NCBI GenBank assembly: GCA_039030555.1
Contig: JBCCDY010000002.1
Location: forward strand, 1-64,000
DNA: 64,000 nucleotides
From: JBCCDY01 sp039030555
GTDB taxonomy: Bacteria; Bacteroidota; Bacteroidia; Cytophagales; Cyclobacteriaceae
Direction of reading: 5' to 3'
Made by a program: the position numbers and the translations under genes. Below the pieces are notes generated by a model. The model saw only the letters and a program-made list of their open reading frames with translations, was not told the DNA's origin and did not search any database. Below are positions 24,119 through 33,546 of the stretch, piece by piece (within the stretch, counting starts at the first letter, position 1; each line of letters opens with the position of its first letter).

Positions 24119-27100
24119 ATGAGATTTCAGTCGGTTTTCTTATGGGTTACGCTCTGTCTTATAGCATCGAAAAGTCTTGGACAGCCTTATGGGAATGAGT
24201 GGATAAACTTTAGCCAGGAGTACTTCAAGATTCCTACCGCACAAAATGGAGTTTACAGAATCCAGTTCGATCAACTCGTCGATGCAGGAGTACCTGTAGA
24301 TCAAGTCATTTCCTCAAGATATCAAATGTTTCACAGAGGTCAACAAGTGGCTATAAGGACAAATCGGGCTCCAAATCAGACTTTAAGAGAGGGGGATGTA
24401 ATAGAATTTTATGGAGTGAGGAATGATGGCACCTTAGATAGAGAACTTTATGTAGAGCCAGCAGCACAACCACATTCCTTTTTCAACATTTTCTCAGATA
24501 CAACCGCTTTTTTTCTAACGTATAGCTTATCTGGTGAAACAGGCTTAAGAATAGAAGACGTTGATATTTTCAATGTTGATAATCTACCCGTAGAACCGTT
24601 TGTGTTTGAGGAACAGAGTATTCAAAACGTAGAAAATTATTCATTAGGGCAAACTTATCCTTTAGGTCTGGGAGCAGCAGAAACACATTTATCGGCCTTT
24701 GATTTTGGAGAAGGCTGGACAGGCACATCAATAAGCGAAGGCAACTCCGGAGATTTCACTTTTTTGAATTTGGGGGATCAAGCTGCTTCTGGGCCTAACC
24801 CCAGACTTGATATCGTTGTGGTCGGTCGGTCAAATTTTTTAAATCATAATGTTGATCTTTTAATAGGACCATCCGAATCTCAGTTAAGGCTTTTTAAAAA
24901 CCTGCGATTTGATTTTGAAACTTCGGTATCTATTTCCGACGATATTCAGTTTTCTGATATTGGTGCTGATGGCTCTATGCTTTTAAGATTAGTAGTAAAC
25001 TCCAATGATAATGCTTCTAATACTTCAAGGGTTTCTTTATCGCATCGTCTTTTGAGCTTTCCGGGAGATCAGGATTTAGAAGGCTTGCCATCTTTTTTCA
25101 AAACACCAGAAAATCCATTGGGTGAATCTTTTTTGAGTTTGAGTAATGCTCCAGAATTTTCCTCAATATGGGATGTTACAAATGTATCTAATGTTCGAAC
25201 AGTCAGCTTCACTGAAGTATCTGGGAATTTGGAGTTTGTTTTAGACCAGACTGAACAAGAACGAACTCTATTTGTCACCAATAGTGTATTATCCAGTACC
25301 GTAGAACGTGTTGATTTTAGGTCTTTTAATCCATCTAATCTCGACTATTATATTATTACAAACGAACTCTTGCGACTTCCAGGGGCAATCTATAACGATC
25401 CCGTTCAGGAGTATGCAAATTATAGGTCCTCAGTAGCAGGAGGTTCTTTTTCTGTTGGTCTTTTTAATATTAATGAATTATACGATCAGTTCTCATTTGG
25501 AGAAAATACACCTCTTGCCCTTTATAGATTCTCTGAATTTGTGCTTGATAATGGGAATCCGGAATACCTTTTTCTAGTAGGAAAGGCGCTTACCATTAAT
25601 CTTGGAAATGGGACGTTAAGAAATAATCCAGCATCCCTTCCACTCAATAATTTAGTTCCTACTGGTGGGGTTCCTGGCTCTGATGCTGTATTTTCTTCGG
25701 GCCTGGAAGGAACTACTTTTGAACCGGCTTTGCCTGTTGGGAGGTTAGTTGCTAGAACCCCAATCGATGTGGAGGCTTACTTAGAAAAGATAAGGGTAGC
25801 CGATGCTTTCAATTTTGACGATTTATGGAAAAAACGAATTCTTCATTTAAGCGGTGGACTGACACAAAATGAATTGGTTCAATTCAGATTATTTCTTGAT
25901 GACTTTGAACAGACTGCGGTGGGAGATTTTTTAGGGGGTGATGTAACCACCATCGGAAAAACTACTACAGCTAATGTGGAGCTTATCAACGTCAATGAAA
26001 TAGTCAATGAAGGTATTGGGCTTATCACATTTTACGGACACTCAGCTGCACAACTCACAGATATTGACATAGGAGAGGTTTCTGACCCTCAACTCGGTTA
26101 TAATAATACTGATCTCTATACCGTGATTTTGGTTAATGGCTGTAATGCGGGTGGTATTTTTGATTTGACCAGGACTTTTGGAGAAGACTGGATTTTAACG
26201 CCTCAATTGGGTGCGGTAGGTTTTTTAGCGCACGCTACAACCGGTTTCGTGAGTCCGCTAAGGCTGCATTCCGATATATTTTATGAGGTTGGCTACGGAG
26301 ATCAAAATTTCATAGGAACTAAGTTGGCTGATATCCATAAAGAAACTTCTACCCGGTTTTTAGCTCGTTTCGGAAGTTCTGAAAGAAACATAGCCCAGGT
26401 ACAACAAGTGGTTTTACAAGGAGATCCCGCAGTGACGTTATTCGGAGAGAATAGACCTGATTATAGCATTGAAAGTGACGATTTGTTCCTGGAATCGTTC
26501 AATAATAATACAGTAACTGCACAAACCGATTCTTTTCAGCTTGCTATGGTGGTAACGAATTTTGGAGCTACTGATCCCGATTCCGTAAATGTGAAGGTAA
26601 GCAGACGTCTCGCATCGAATCAGGTTATAGAGCTGGCTTCAGTTTTTTTTGCTCCAATTTTGTTTGAAGATACCTTGCTTTTTACAGTAAGTAACGTAGG
26701 TATTGATGCATTTGGCTTGAATGAATTTACTGTTCAAATCGATGCCGTAGATTCAGTTGAAGAAATCAGCGAAACAAATAATACAGCGGTATTTTCTACT
26801 TTTATAAACCAAGGAGGAACCAAAAACCTGAGTCCGTATGAGTTTGAGGTTATTCAGGAGAATTCACCTGTTCTTATTTCACAATCAAATAATATCCTAG
26901 ATAACGAAAGAGGGTTCATGTTCGAGCTTGATACCGTTAGCTCGTTCAATTCTCCCTTTAAAAGATCTACTGAGATGCAGGCAGAGGTATTGGCCGAATG
27001 GCAAATTCCTGTAAGCTTAGTAGAAAATCAGGAATATTATTGGCGAAGCCGTTTCTCAGAAGCTTCAAATGATGAAGATACAGCATGGTCAGAGTCTTCT

Positions 27101-29173
27101 TTTGTTTTCATAAATAATTCTGAAGAAGGCTGGTTACAATCAGATGTTTCACAATTGAACGAAAATAATCTGAACGGATTAGAATTCAATCAAGGAGGAA
27201 CTTTGGAATTTGAAACAAACGAAACCAGTGTTTCAGTCTTAACAGGGGGCTCAAACAACCCAGGGACAACACAAAATATAGGTACCAGCCTTGTAATTAA
27301 TGGAACGCAGTTTATTGTAGATTTTCCTGATGCAGAAAACACTAGACTTTGCAGGAACAATACACTACTGGCTATCGCATTTGATCAGGCCAGTACCATT
27401 CCTTTTGCCGTTCTTGAGAATGGTAATTTTGATGTTTTAGACCCTTTAAGGTGTGGCTTAACCCCACAGGTAATCAATAATTTCACTCAAGCAGATATTA
27501 TAAACGGAAGACTAGATGAATACTTAGATCTCTTACCTAATGGCGATTTCGTTTTGTTCTTCAATTTAAATTTAGTTCAGTATAGTTCTTTTTCTCCTGG
27601 GTTGATTTCAAGACTTGAAAATGCAGGTGCTTCTGCAACGACAATTGCTAACCTTAGCGATGGTGATCCTTATATTTTATTAGGACAACAAGGAGTGGGC
27701 TCCGGAAATGGAACAGAGATTATTGCTAATGACGGGGTAATTCCGGATTCAGAAGAGCAGATTACATTAAATCAAACCGTTTTTGGACGTTTTACCCAAG
27801 GCTCCATAACATCCCCTTTAATTGGGCCTGTTAAAAGATGGATCAATTTTGAAAGTGAAACCCAGTCTTTAGAAAGTCCTTCTTCAGATTTCTTTGCTTT
27901 TGATGTGATTGGATTCGATAATAGCGGGAATGAAGTTTCACTACTAGAGAATCAAACTTCACCAAACGTAGATTTATCGGCAATTGATGCAAACCAGTTT
28001 CCGGTAATACAATTACGTTACGAAACAGGAGATGCGGTAAACCTTACTCCTGCACAACTAAGGAGGTGGGTGGTTTTTTACGAGGGTGTTCCTGAAATAG
28101 TCTTATTAAAACCGGAAAGGGAAGGCAATAATGCTCTCGAGCTCACTTTGGAAGAAGGGACCGTTTTTGAAACAGACTTCGTAATTCGAAATGTATCTGA
28201 TAATGCATTCCAGGATTCGATTTCGATTACGTCTAGCTTGATCAACAGAACATCTGGTGGAATAGGCGAGCAGATATTTAACATAGCTCCACTACAAGCT
28301 GAACAGTCTATTAATTTCTCACTCGAAATCGAGACTTTGGGAAGGCCAGGTTCCAACGATCTTTTTTTAAATATTAATGAACCTGTAAATGAACTGGATA
28401 GAGTAATCAATAATAATATAGCCAGTATACCAAATTATCTAACTGTCAATGCAGATCAGACCAATCCGGTTCTTGATGTAACTTTCGACGGTAGATATAT
28501 TTTAGATGGAGACATCGTTTCTCCGAGTCCGGTTATTCAAGTCACTTTACGAGATGATAATTCCCAACTTTTCCAATCGGACACTTCAGGTGTAAGCCTT
28601 TTTATTCGTGCTCCCGAAGAAGGTAGTCAGTTTGAGAGGGTTTCTTTTAATGATCCTAATGTGAACTTTGTCCCGGCATCAGAAGAACAAAATCTAAGTG
28701 TTACCTATAATCCTCAAGGCCTTGCTGACGGAACTTATACTTTTCGAGCACAGGCGGAAGATGCTTCCGGTAACCAATCAGGTTCAGAACCTTTCACCAT
28801 AAGTTTTGAGGTCATTAACGAATCTACGATTACTAACTTCTACCCTTATCCAAACCCATTTTCCACCAGTTGCCGGTTTGTTTTTACATTAACCGGCTCG
28901 GATATACCCGACCAGGTTAAAATACAGATTATGACGGTTAGTGGTAAAGTAGTCCGTGAAATTCTCCAAGACGAACTGGGTCCGATTCGAATTGGGAATA
29001 ACATTACAGAATTTGCCTGGGATGGCAGGGACGAGTATGGTGATCGATTAGCCAATGGTGTTTATCTTTACAGGGCAATTGTAAGAAGCAACGGACAAGG
29101 TATTGATAACCGTCCAACGGAAGGTGATAGAGGATTCAAAAGGGGTTTCGGGAAGCTTTATATTTTGAGGTAA
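24119..29173 (+). CDS. porU2: C25 (gingipain-like) cysteine peptidase, PorU2-like T9SS component
   Basis: A 1684-residue secreted protein. The signal peptide ends KSLGQ (about residue 21). A beta-rich N-terminal region precedes a C25 peptidase domain (about 400-780) with catalytic His641 in ITFYGHSAAQ and Cys675 in VILVNGCNAGGIF. CARDB-like and other beta domains follow (about 800-1580). The C-terminus has an FYPYPNPF-type sorting-domain start and FlgD-like WDGRDEYGDRLANGVYLYR. PorU is the T9SS sortase, and longer paralogues with this layout are annotated PorU2. Start is one base after the stop of the PorV/PorQ-family gene, consistent with a working pair. Whether it is a sortase or itself a cargo protease is not settled by sequence. 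Confidence 0.75.
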   Translation: MRFQSVFLWVTLCLIASKSLGQPYGNEWINFSQEYFKIPTAQNGVYRIQFDQLVDAGVPVDQVISSRYQMFHRGQQVAIRTNRAPNQTLREGDVIEFYGVRNDGTLDRELYVEPAAQPHSFFNIFSDTTAFFLTYSLSGETGLRIEDVDIFNVDNLPVEPFVFEEQSIQNVENYSLGQTYPLGLGAAETHLSAFDFGEGWTGTSISEGNSGDFTFLNLGDQAASGPNPRLDIVVVGRSNFLNHNVDLLIGPSESQLRLFKNLRFDFETSVSISDDIQFSDIGADGSMLLRLVVNSNDNASNTSRVSLSHRLLSFPGDQDLEGLPSFFKTPENPLGESFLSLSNAPEFSSIWDVTNVSNVRTVSFTEVSGNLEFVLDQTEQERTLFVTNSVLSSTVERVDFRSFNPSNLDYYIITNELLRLPGAIYNDPVQEYANYRSSVAGGSFSVGLFNINELYDQFSFGENTPLALYRFSEFVLDNGNPEYLFLVGKALTINLGNGTLRNNPASLPLNNLVPTGGVPGSDAVFSSGLEGTTFEPALPVGRLVARTPIDVEAYLEKIRVADAFNFDDLWKKRILHLSGGLTQNELVQFRLFLDDFEQTAVGDFLGGDVTTIGKTTTANVELINVNEIVNEGIGLITFYGHSAAQLTDIDIGEVSDPQLGYNNTDLYTVILVNGCNAGGIFDLTRTFGEDWILTPQLGAVGFLAHATTGFVSPLRLHSDIFYEVGYGDQNFIGTKLADIHKETSTRFLARFGSSERNIAQVQQVVLQGDPAVTLFGENRPDYSIESDDLFLESFNNNTVTAQTDSFQLAMVVTNFGATDPDSVNVKVSRRLASNQVIELASVFFAPILFEDTLLFTVSNVGIDAFGLNEFTVQIDAVDSVEEISETNNTAVFSTFINQGGTKNLSPYEFEVIQENSPVLISQSNNILDNERGFMFELDTVSSFNSPFKRSTEMQAEVLAEWQIPVSLVENQEYYWRSRFSEASNDEDTAWSESSFVFINNSEEGWLQSDVSQLNENNLNGLEFNQGGTLEFETNETSVSVLTGGSNNPGTTQNIGTSLVINGTQFIVDFPDAENTRLCRNNTLLAIAFDQASTIPFAVLENGNFDVLDPLRCGLTPQVINNFTQADIINGRLDEYLDLLPNGDFVLFFNLNLVQYSSFSPGLISRLENAGASATTIANLSDGDPYILLGQQGVGSGNGTEIIANDGVIPDSEEQITLNQTVFGRFTQGSITSPLIGPVKRWINFESETQSLESPSSDFFAFDVIGFDNSGNEVSLLENQTSPNVDLSAIDANQFPVIQLRYETGDAVNLTPAQLRRWVVFYEGVPEIVLLKPEREGNNALELTLEEGTVFETDFVIRNVSDNAFQDSISITSSLINRTSGGIGEQIFNIAPLQAEQSINFSLEIETLGRPGSNDLFLNINEPVNELDRVINNNIASIPNYLTVNADQTNPVLDVTFDGRYILDGDIVSPSPVIQVTLRDDNSQLFQSDTSGVSLFIRAPEEGSQFERVSFNDPNVNFVPASEEQNLSVTYNPQGLADGTYTFRAQAEDASGNQSGSEPFTISFEVINESTITNFYPYPNPFSTSCRFVFTLTGSDIPDQVKIQIMTVSGKVVREILQDELGPIRIGNNITEFAWDGRDEYGDRLANGVYLYRAIVRSNGQGIDNRPTEGDRGFKRGFGKLYILR

Positions 29174-29222
29174 TTCCAACCTTTCAGCTCCGATTAGCAC
29201 CATAAATAAAATTATCGCTTCT

Positions 29223-29269
29223 GGAATTTCAAATTCCATTATATTCTGGTTCGATTTCAATAAACCAGA
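29223..29269 (+). promoter_or_regulatory. Two short palindromes just before the Asp-box protein start
   Basis: GGAATTT-C-AAATTCC at 29223-29237 and TCTGGTT/AACCAGA arms at 29245-29251 and 29263-29269 lie within 53 bp of the ATG at 29276. They may be an operator or a leader hairpin affecting translation. Function is not shown. Confidence 0.3.
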
Positions 29270-29275
29270 TAGCTC

Positions 29276-32200
29276 ATGCGTAATTTTTCTATCCTTTTAC
29301 TGTTCATCACCTCAATGCTTTTATCTACAAATTCAGAAGCACAGAGAAAGAGGAAGTCATCTCGGACTAATACTCTTTCATTTGATGAAAAACTCTATAA
29401 TTCCATCGAATGGAGGAACGCTGGGCCATTTCGCGGAGGTCGGTCAGCTGCTGTTACAGGCGTTCCTAACAAGCCCAATCTCTTTTATTTCGGTTCAACA
29501 GGAGGAGGTATTTGGAGAACGACAGATGCAGGTAATACCTGGGAGAATATTTCAGATGGCTTTTTCGGAGGTTCTATTGGAGCCATTGCGGTCAATGAGT
29601 GGGACAATAATGTGATTTATGTTGGAGGAGGTGAAAAGACCGTTAGAGGAAATGTTTCATTTGGCTACGGAGTTTGGAAATCGGTAGATGCCGGAAAAAC
29701 CTGGGAGCAGTCAGGTCTTGAAAAATCAAGACATATTTCCAGAATTCGAATTCACCCCAAAAACCCGGACATAGTTTACGCCGCCGTGATGGGGGATTTG
29801 TATAAGTCAACCAATGAACGGGGAGTCTATAAAAGTACAGATGGTGGCGAGACGTGGAGAAAAACGCTTTACGCCAATGCAGATGCGGGAGCTGTTGATT
29901 TAATTCTTGATCCCAACAATCCCAGAATTATGTATGCATCAACCTGGAGGATCAGAAGAACACCTTATAGTCTGGAAAGTGGAGGGGAAGGGTCTTCACT
30001 TTGGAAAAGTACGGATGAAGGAGAAACCTGGGCTAATATTTCTGAAAACGAGGGATTGCCTCAAGGCATCTGGGGCATTTCAGGAGTCACGGTTTCTCCC
30101 GTCAATTCTAATCGAGTATGGGCAATTATCGAAAACGAGAAAGGAGGTGTGTATCGATCTGATGATGCCGGTAAGACCTGGAAGAAAATAAACGATGAGC
30201 GAAAACTAAGACAGCGAGCCTGGTATTATACCCGCATATATGCAGATACAGAAGATGAAGACAAAGTATATGTATTGAACGTGAGGTATCACCGCTCAAA
30301 AGATGGGGGCAAGACGTATGAAACATTTAATGCTCCTCACGGCGATCATCATGATCTATGGATTGACCCTGAAAATTCACAACGCATGATCATTGGGGAT
30401 GATGGCGGTGCGCAGGTTTCTTTTGATGGAGGGGAGAATTGGACAACTTATTTAAACCAACCTACTGCTCAGTTTTATAGGGTAACTACCGATGATCATT
30501 TTCCTTATCGAATCTATGGTGCACAGCAGGATAACTCTACAGTAAGAATTGATCACAGAACAACAGGAAGTGCCATCACAGAGCGTAATTGGGAACGAAC
30601 AGCCGGAGGTGAAAGTGCACACATTGCCATTGATCCTGAAAACAACGACATTGTTTACGGTGGGAGCTATGATGGTTTCTTAACACGTGTGAACCACGAA
30701 ACAGGGGAGATCAGGGCGATTAACGTTTGGCCTGATAACCCTATGGGACATGGCGCAGAAGATTTTAAATACCGTTTTCAGTGGAACTTCCCGATTTTTT
30801 TCTCTCCTCATTATCCTGATAAGTTGTATACAGCTTCCAATCATCTTCATGTAACTACTAATGAAGGGCAGTCATGGGAAGTGATGAGTCCTGATCTAAC
30901 GACAAACGACTCCACCAAGCTGGGTTCTTCTGGGGGTCCAATTACACAAGACAACACCAGCGTAGAATACTACTGTACCATTTTCGCAGCTTGTGAATCA
31001 CCCTATGAAAAAGATTTGCTTTGGACAGGTTCGGATGATGGACTCATTCATGTAAGCAAAGATGGAGGTAAGAACTGGGAGAATGTCACCCCGCCAAATA
31101 TGCCGAAGTACGTGATGATCAATAGTGTGGAACCCGATCCTTTCACGAAAGGAGGACTTTACGTAGCAGGAACAAAGTATAAACTGGGTGATTATCAGCC
31201 TTACCTCTATAAGACCAAGGATTACGGAAAGACTTGGACTAAAATTACTTCAGGAATAGATCCGGAGCATTTTACACGGGTATTAAGAGCCGATCCTAAA
31301 AGAAAGGGATTACTTTATGGCGGTACTGAAAGTGGAATGTATGTATCTTTTGATGATGGTGCAAGCTGGAAACCTTTTCAGTTAAATCTGCCCGTCGTTC
31401 CAATTACTGATTTGGCCATCAAAAACGATAATTTGATTGCTGCGACGCAGGGTAGAAGTTTCTGGCTAATCGATGATCTGACGCCACTACATCAATTAAG
31501 TGACGAGTTTAAGTCTAAGGATTACTTCGTATTCAAACCATTATCAAGCTACCGAATCAATGGTACTCAGCAGGAGAAATCAAAAACAACGGGTAAGAAC
31601 CACCCCGGAGGCGTGATGGTGCATTACTATGTAAAAGATACCGCCAAATCGGATACGCTAACACTTTCATTCTTTGAAAAGAATGGTACCTTAATTCGGA
31701 AATTCACTTCTCATCCGGATAAGAAAAAGAAAGAATCCGAGCTGAAAGTAAAACTCGGAGCCAATCTGTTCACATGGAATATGCGTTACGAAGAGGCTGA
31801 AAATTTTGAAGGAATGATCCTTTGGGCGGCTTCTCTGAATGGCCCTAAAGCTTTGCCAGGAAAATACGATGTAGAGTTAGCGTTGAATGGAGAAAGTAAA
31901 TCCAGACAGGAGTTTGAGATATTGGCCGATCCAAGATCAACATCCTCTGAAGCAGAGTTAAAGGAACAGTTTGATTTTCTGATATCCGTTCGTGACAAGC
32001 TTTCAGAAACAAATGTGGCTATTAAAAACATAAGAGAGGCAAGGGGTCAGATTAAGCTGGTTCAGGACAAAATCAAGGATAAAGAGGGTATGGGCGATCT
32101 GGAAGAAATGGCAAAGAACATCCAGTCAGAAATGAAGACCATTGAAGAGACACTTTATCAAACGAAAAGTAAGAGCCGACAAGATCCTTTGAATTTTCCA

Positions 32201-32413
32201 ATTCGATTGAACAATAAACTCGGACATTTGAATTCCTTAATGGCTTTTGGAGATTTTAAGCCAACGGATCAGGCCATCGCTTTCAAAAAGGAAGTATCTG
32301 CTGAAATTGATGTGGAATTAAACAAACTGGAAAAGGTCTTTAAAGAGGATATTCCCGCCTTTAATAAAACCGTAAAAGAACAGGAACTGGATGCAGTGGT
32401 CTTGGAAGAGTAG
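29276..32413 (+). CDS. Secreted Asp-box (VPS10/BNR-like) beta-propeller protein
   Basis: A 1045-residue exported protein (signal ending NSEAQ, about residue 22). The body carries about eleven Asp-box turns, for example TTDAGNTW, SVDAGKTW, STDGGETW, SDDAGKTW and SKDGGKNW, spaced as in sortilin/VPS10-type ten-bladed or paired propellers. The last 250 residues (from about 790) are an Ig-like and a helical region with many Lys and Glu. Relatives in Bacteroidota are annotated as VPS10 domain or glycosyl hydrolase-like proteins, but no glycosidase catalytic residues can be assigned. Substrate unknown. It is transcribed alone. Confidence 0.78.
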   Translation: MRNFSILLLFITSMLLSTNSEAQRKRKSSRTNTLSFDEKLYNSIEWRNAGPFRGGRSAAVTGVPNKPNLFYFGSTGGGIWRTTDAGNTWENISDGFFGGSIGAIAVNEWDNNVIYVGGGEKTVRGNVSFGYGVWKSVDAGKTWEQSGLEKSRHISRIRIHPKNPDIVYAAVMGDLYKSTNERGVYKSTDGGETWRKTLYANADAGAVDLILDPNNPRIMYASTWRIRRTPYSLESGGEGSSLWKSTDEGETWANISENEGLPQGIWGISGVTVSPVNSNRVWAIIENEKGGVYRSDDAGKTWKKINDERKLRQRAWYYTRIYADTEDEDKVYVLNVRYHRSKDGGKTYETFNAPHGDHHDLWIDPENSQRMIIGDDGGAQVSFDGGENWTTYLNQPTAQFYRVTTDDHFPYRIYGAQQDNSTVRIDHRTTGSAITERNWERTAGGESAHIAIDPENNDIVYGGSYDGFLTRVNHETGEIRAINVWPDNPMGHGAEDFKYRFQWNFPIFFSPHYPDKLYTASNHLHVTTNEGQSWEVMSPDLTTNDSTKLGSSGGPITQDNTSVEYYCTIFAACESPYEKDLLWTGSDDGLIHVSKDGGKNWENVTPPNMPKYVMINSVEPDPFTKGGLYVAGTKYKLGDYQPYLYKTKDYGKTWTKITSGIDPEHFTRVLRADPKRKGLLYGGTESGMYVSFDDGASWKPFQLNLPVVPITDLAIKNDNLIAATQGRSFWLIDDLTPLHQLSDEFKSKDYFVFKPLSSYRINGTQQEKSKTTGKNHPGGVMVHYYVKDTAKSDTLTLSFFEKNGTLIRKFTSHPDKKKKESELKVKLGANLFTWNMRYEEAENFEGMILWAASLNGPKALPGKYDVELALNGESKSRQEFEILADPRSTSSEAELKEQFDFLISVRDKLSETNVAIKNIREARGQIKLVQDKIKDKEGMGDLEEMAKNIQSEMKTIEETLYQTKSKSRQDPLNFPIRLNNKLGHLNSLMAFGDFKPTDQAIAFKKEVSAEIDVELNKLEKVFKEDIPAFNKTVKEQELDAVVLEE

Positions 32414-32421
32414 GGAATTAG

Positions 32422-32537
32422 CGTCATTGCGAGAAAAAATCGAAGTGAAACGAAGATTTTTTCGTGGCAATCCCTTTCAAATTGAAGGATTGCTTCTGAA
32501 TTTCTCACTTACTAGCTCAAAATTCATCGCAATGACG
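32422..32537. repeat. MITE-like dispersed palindromic repeat (CGTCATTGCGA type)
   Basis: The ends are exact inverted repeats: CGTCATTGCGA at 32422-32432 and TCGCAATGACG at 32527-32537. Inside are further hairpins (AAAAAATC/GATTTTTT, and CAATCC/GGATTG). The CGTCATTGCGAG...CAATCC pattern is a common dispersed element in Bacteroidota. No transposase is present, so it is non-autonomous. Confidence 0.75.
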
Positions 32538-32586
32538 AGTACTTAATGTGAAATTATCTCACTTCTTTGAATAAGAATTAAACTAA

Positions 32587-32626
32587 AAGTGTAAATTTAC
32601 GTATAATTATTTGTAGATATACACTT
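32587..32626 (+). promoter_or_regulatory. Candidate operator/promoter of the Xre-RES pair
   Basis: AAGTGTA at 32587-32593 and TACACTT at 32620-32626 are inverted, and an inner palindrome GTAAATTTAC spans 32591-32600. The second arm ends one base before the antitoxin ATG. Toxin-antitoxin operons usually autoregulate through such sites next to the start. Confidence 0.5.
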
Positions 32627-32627
32627 A

Positions 32628-33044
32628 ATGAAAAACTATAAAACACCTTCCACCGCACCCTCAACTTTAAACGAGCCATTAGCCCCTTATGGCTCAGCCA
32701 ACTATTTTGAACTGGCCAATCAGGCCATGTCTAAAAATTACATTAAAGAAATACTAAGCATTACCAGGTTAAGTTTGGCCGAGCTTATGGAAATCATTCC
32801 CATTTCTATCGATACCTACAAAAGAAAAAAGGAATTTGGCCCGGCCGTAACCGAGAAAATCCTCGAACTGGAAGAAGTTTATCGTAAAGGCCTGGAAGTT
32901 TTTGAAGGGGGCTTCTATTCCTGGATGGATGCAAAAAACGCAGCTTTGGGTAACATTAAACCTAAAAAGCTTCTTGTAAACAGCTTTGGTGTTCGTCGTT
33001 TACTCGATGAGCTAGGCAGAATAGAGCACGGAGTACTGGCGTAA
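32628..33044 (+). CDS. Xre/MbcA/ParS-type antitoxin (DUF2384)
   Basis: A 138-residue protein. An N-terminal helical segment (about 40-70, SITRLSLAELMEIIPISIDT) is HTH-like, and the C-terminal domain (about 85-138) has FEGGFYSWMDAKNAALGNIK and a terminal RRLLDELGRIEHGVLA, typical of the toxin-binding MbcA/ParS domain. Its stop and the toxin's start share the base at 33044, so they are co-translated. It should neutralise the RES toxin and repress the operon. Confidence 0.85.
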   Translation: MKNYKTPSTAPSTLNEPLAPYGSANYFELANQAMSKNYIKEILSITRLSLAELMEIIPISIDTYKRKKEFGPAVTEKILELEEVYRKGLEVFEGGFYSWMDAKNAALGNIKPKKLLVNSFGVRRLLDELGRIEHGVLA

Positions 33045-33514
33045 TGCATGTTTACAGGATCTGCAAGAGAAAATATTCTAATGATCTTTCGGGTGTTGGA
33101 GCAGGCTTGTACGGAGGTAGATGGAACCCGAGAGGTATGAATCTACTGTACACTGCGGGTAGTATTTCATTAGCTTGCCTCGAATATCTCGTTCACAACA
33201 TTCATTTAAGTGAGGCAACAGATATTTGCCTTTCCATAATCGAGATTCCTGATGATAGTAAAATTCACTCTGTCACAAAAGAGTCCCTTCCGGATGACTG
33301 GAATGAAACCTCTTATCTACCTCATTCTACGCAGTCAGTCGGAGAAGATTTTATCAATGCAGGGAAGAACTATATACTCATGGTACCTTCTGCTGTTGTG
33401 CCGAATGAATTCAATTACTTAATTAATCCTCAGCATTCGGATCATACTAAAACTAAAACCGTCAAAAAAACGGATCCTTTTGAGCTTGATTCAAGATTAT
33501 TTCAAACCAAATGA
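33044..33514 (+). CDS. RES-domain toxin (NAD+-degrading)
   Basis: A 156-residue protein with the RES fold: MHVYRICKRKYSNDLSGVGA, GGRWNPRGMNLLYTAGSISL and ACLEYLVH supply the Arg, Glu and Ser region that gives the family its name. RES toxins such as MbcT deplete cellular NAD+. It is encoded directly after its DUF2384 antitoxin, the standard gene order. Length is normal for a complete toxin. Confidence 0.88.
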   Translation: MHVYRICKRKYSNDLSGVGAGLYGGRWNPRGMNLLYTAGSISLACLEYLVHNIHLSEATDICLSIIEIPDDSKIHSVTKESLPDDWNETSYLPHSTQSVGEDFINAGKNYILMVPSAVVPNEFNYLINPQHSDHTKTKTVKKTDPFELDSRLFQTK

Positions 33515-33546
33515 CCTCAAGTTGATTACTCTTTCAAACAATTAAT

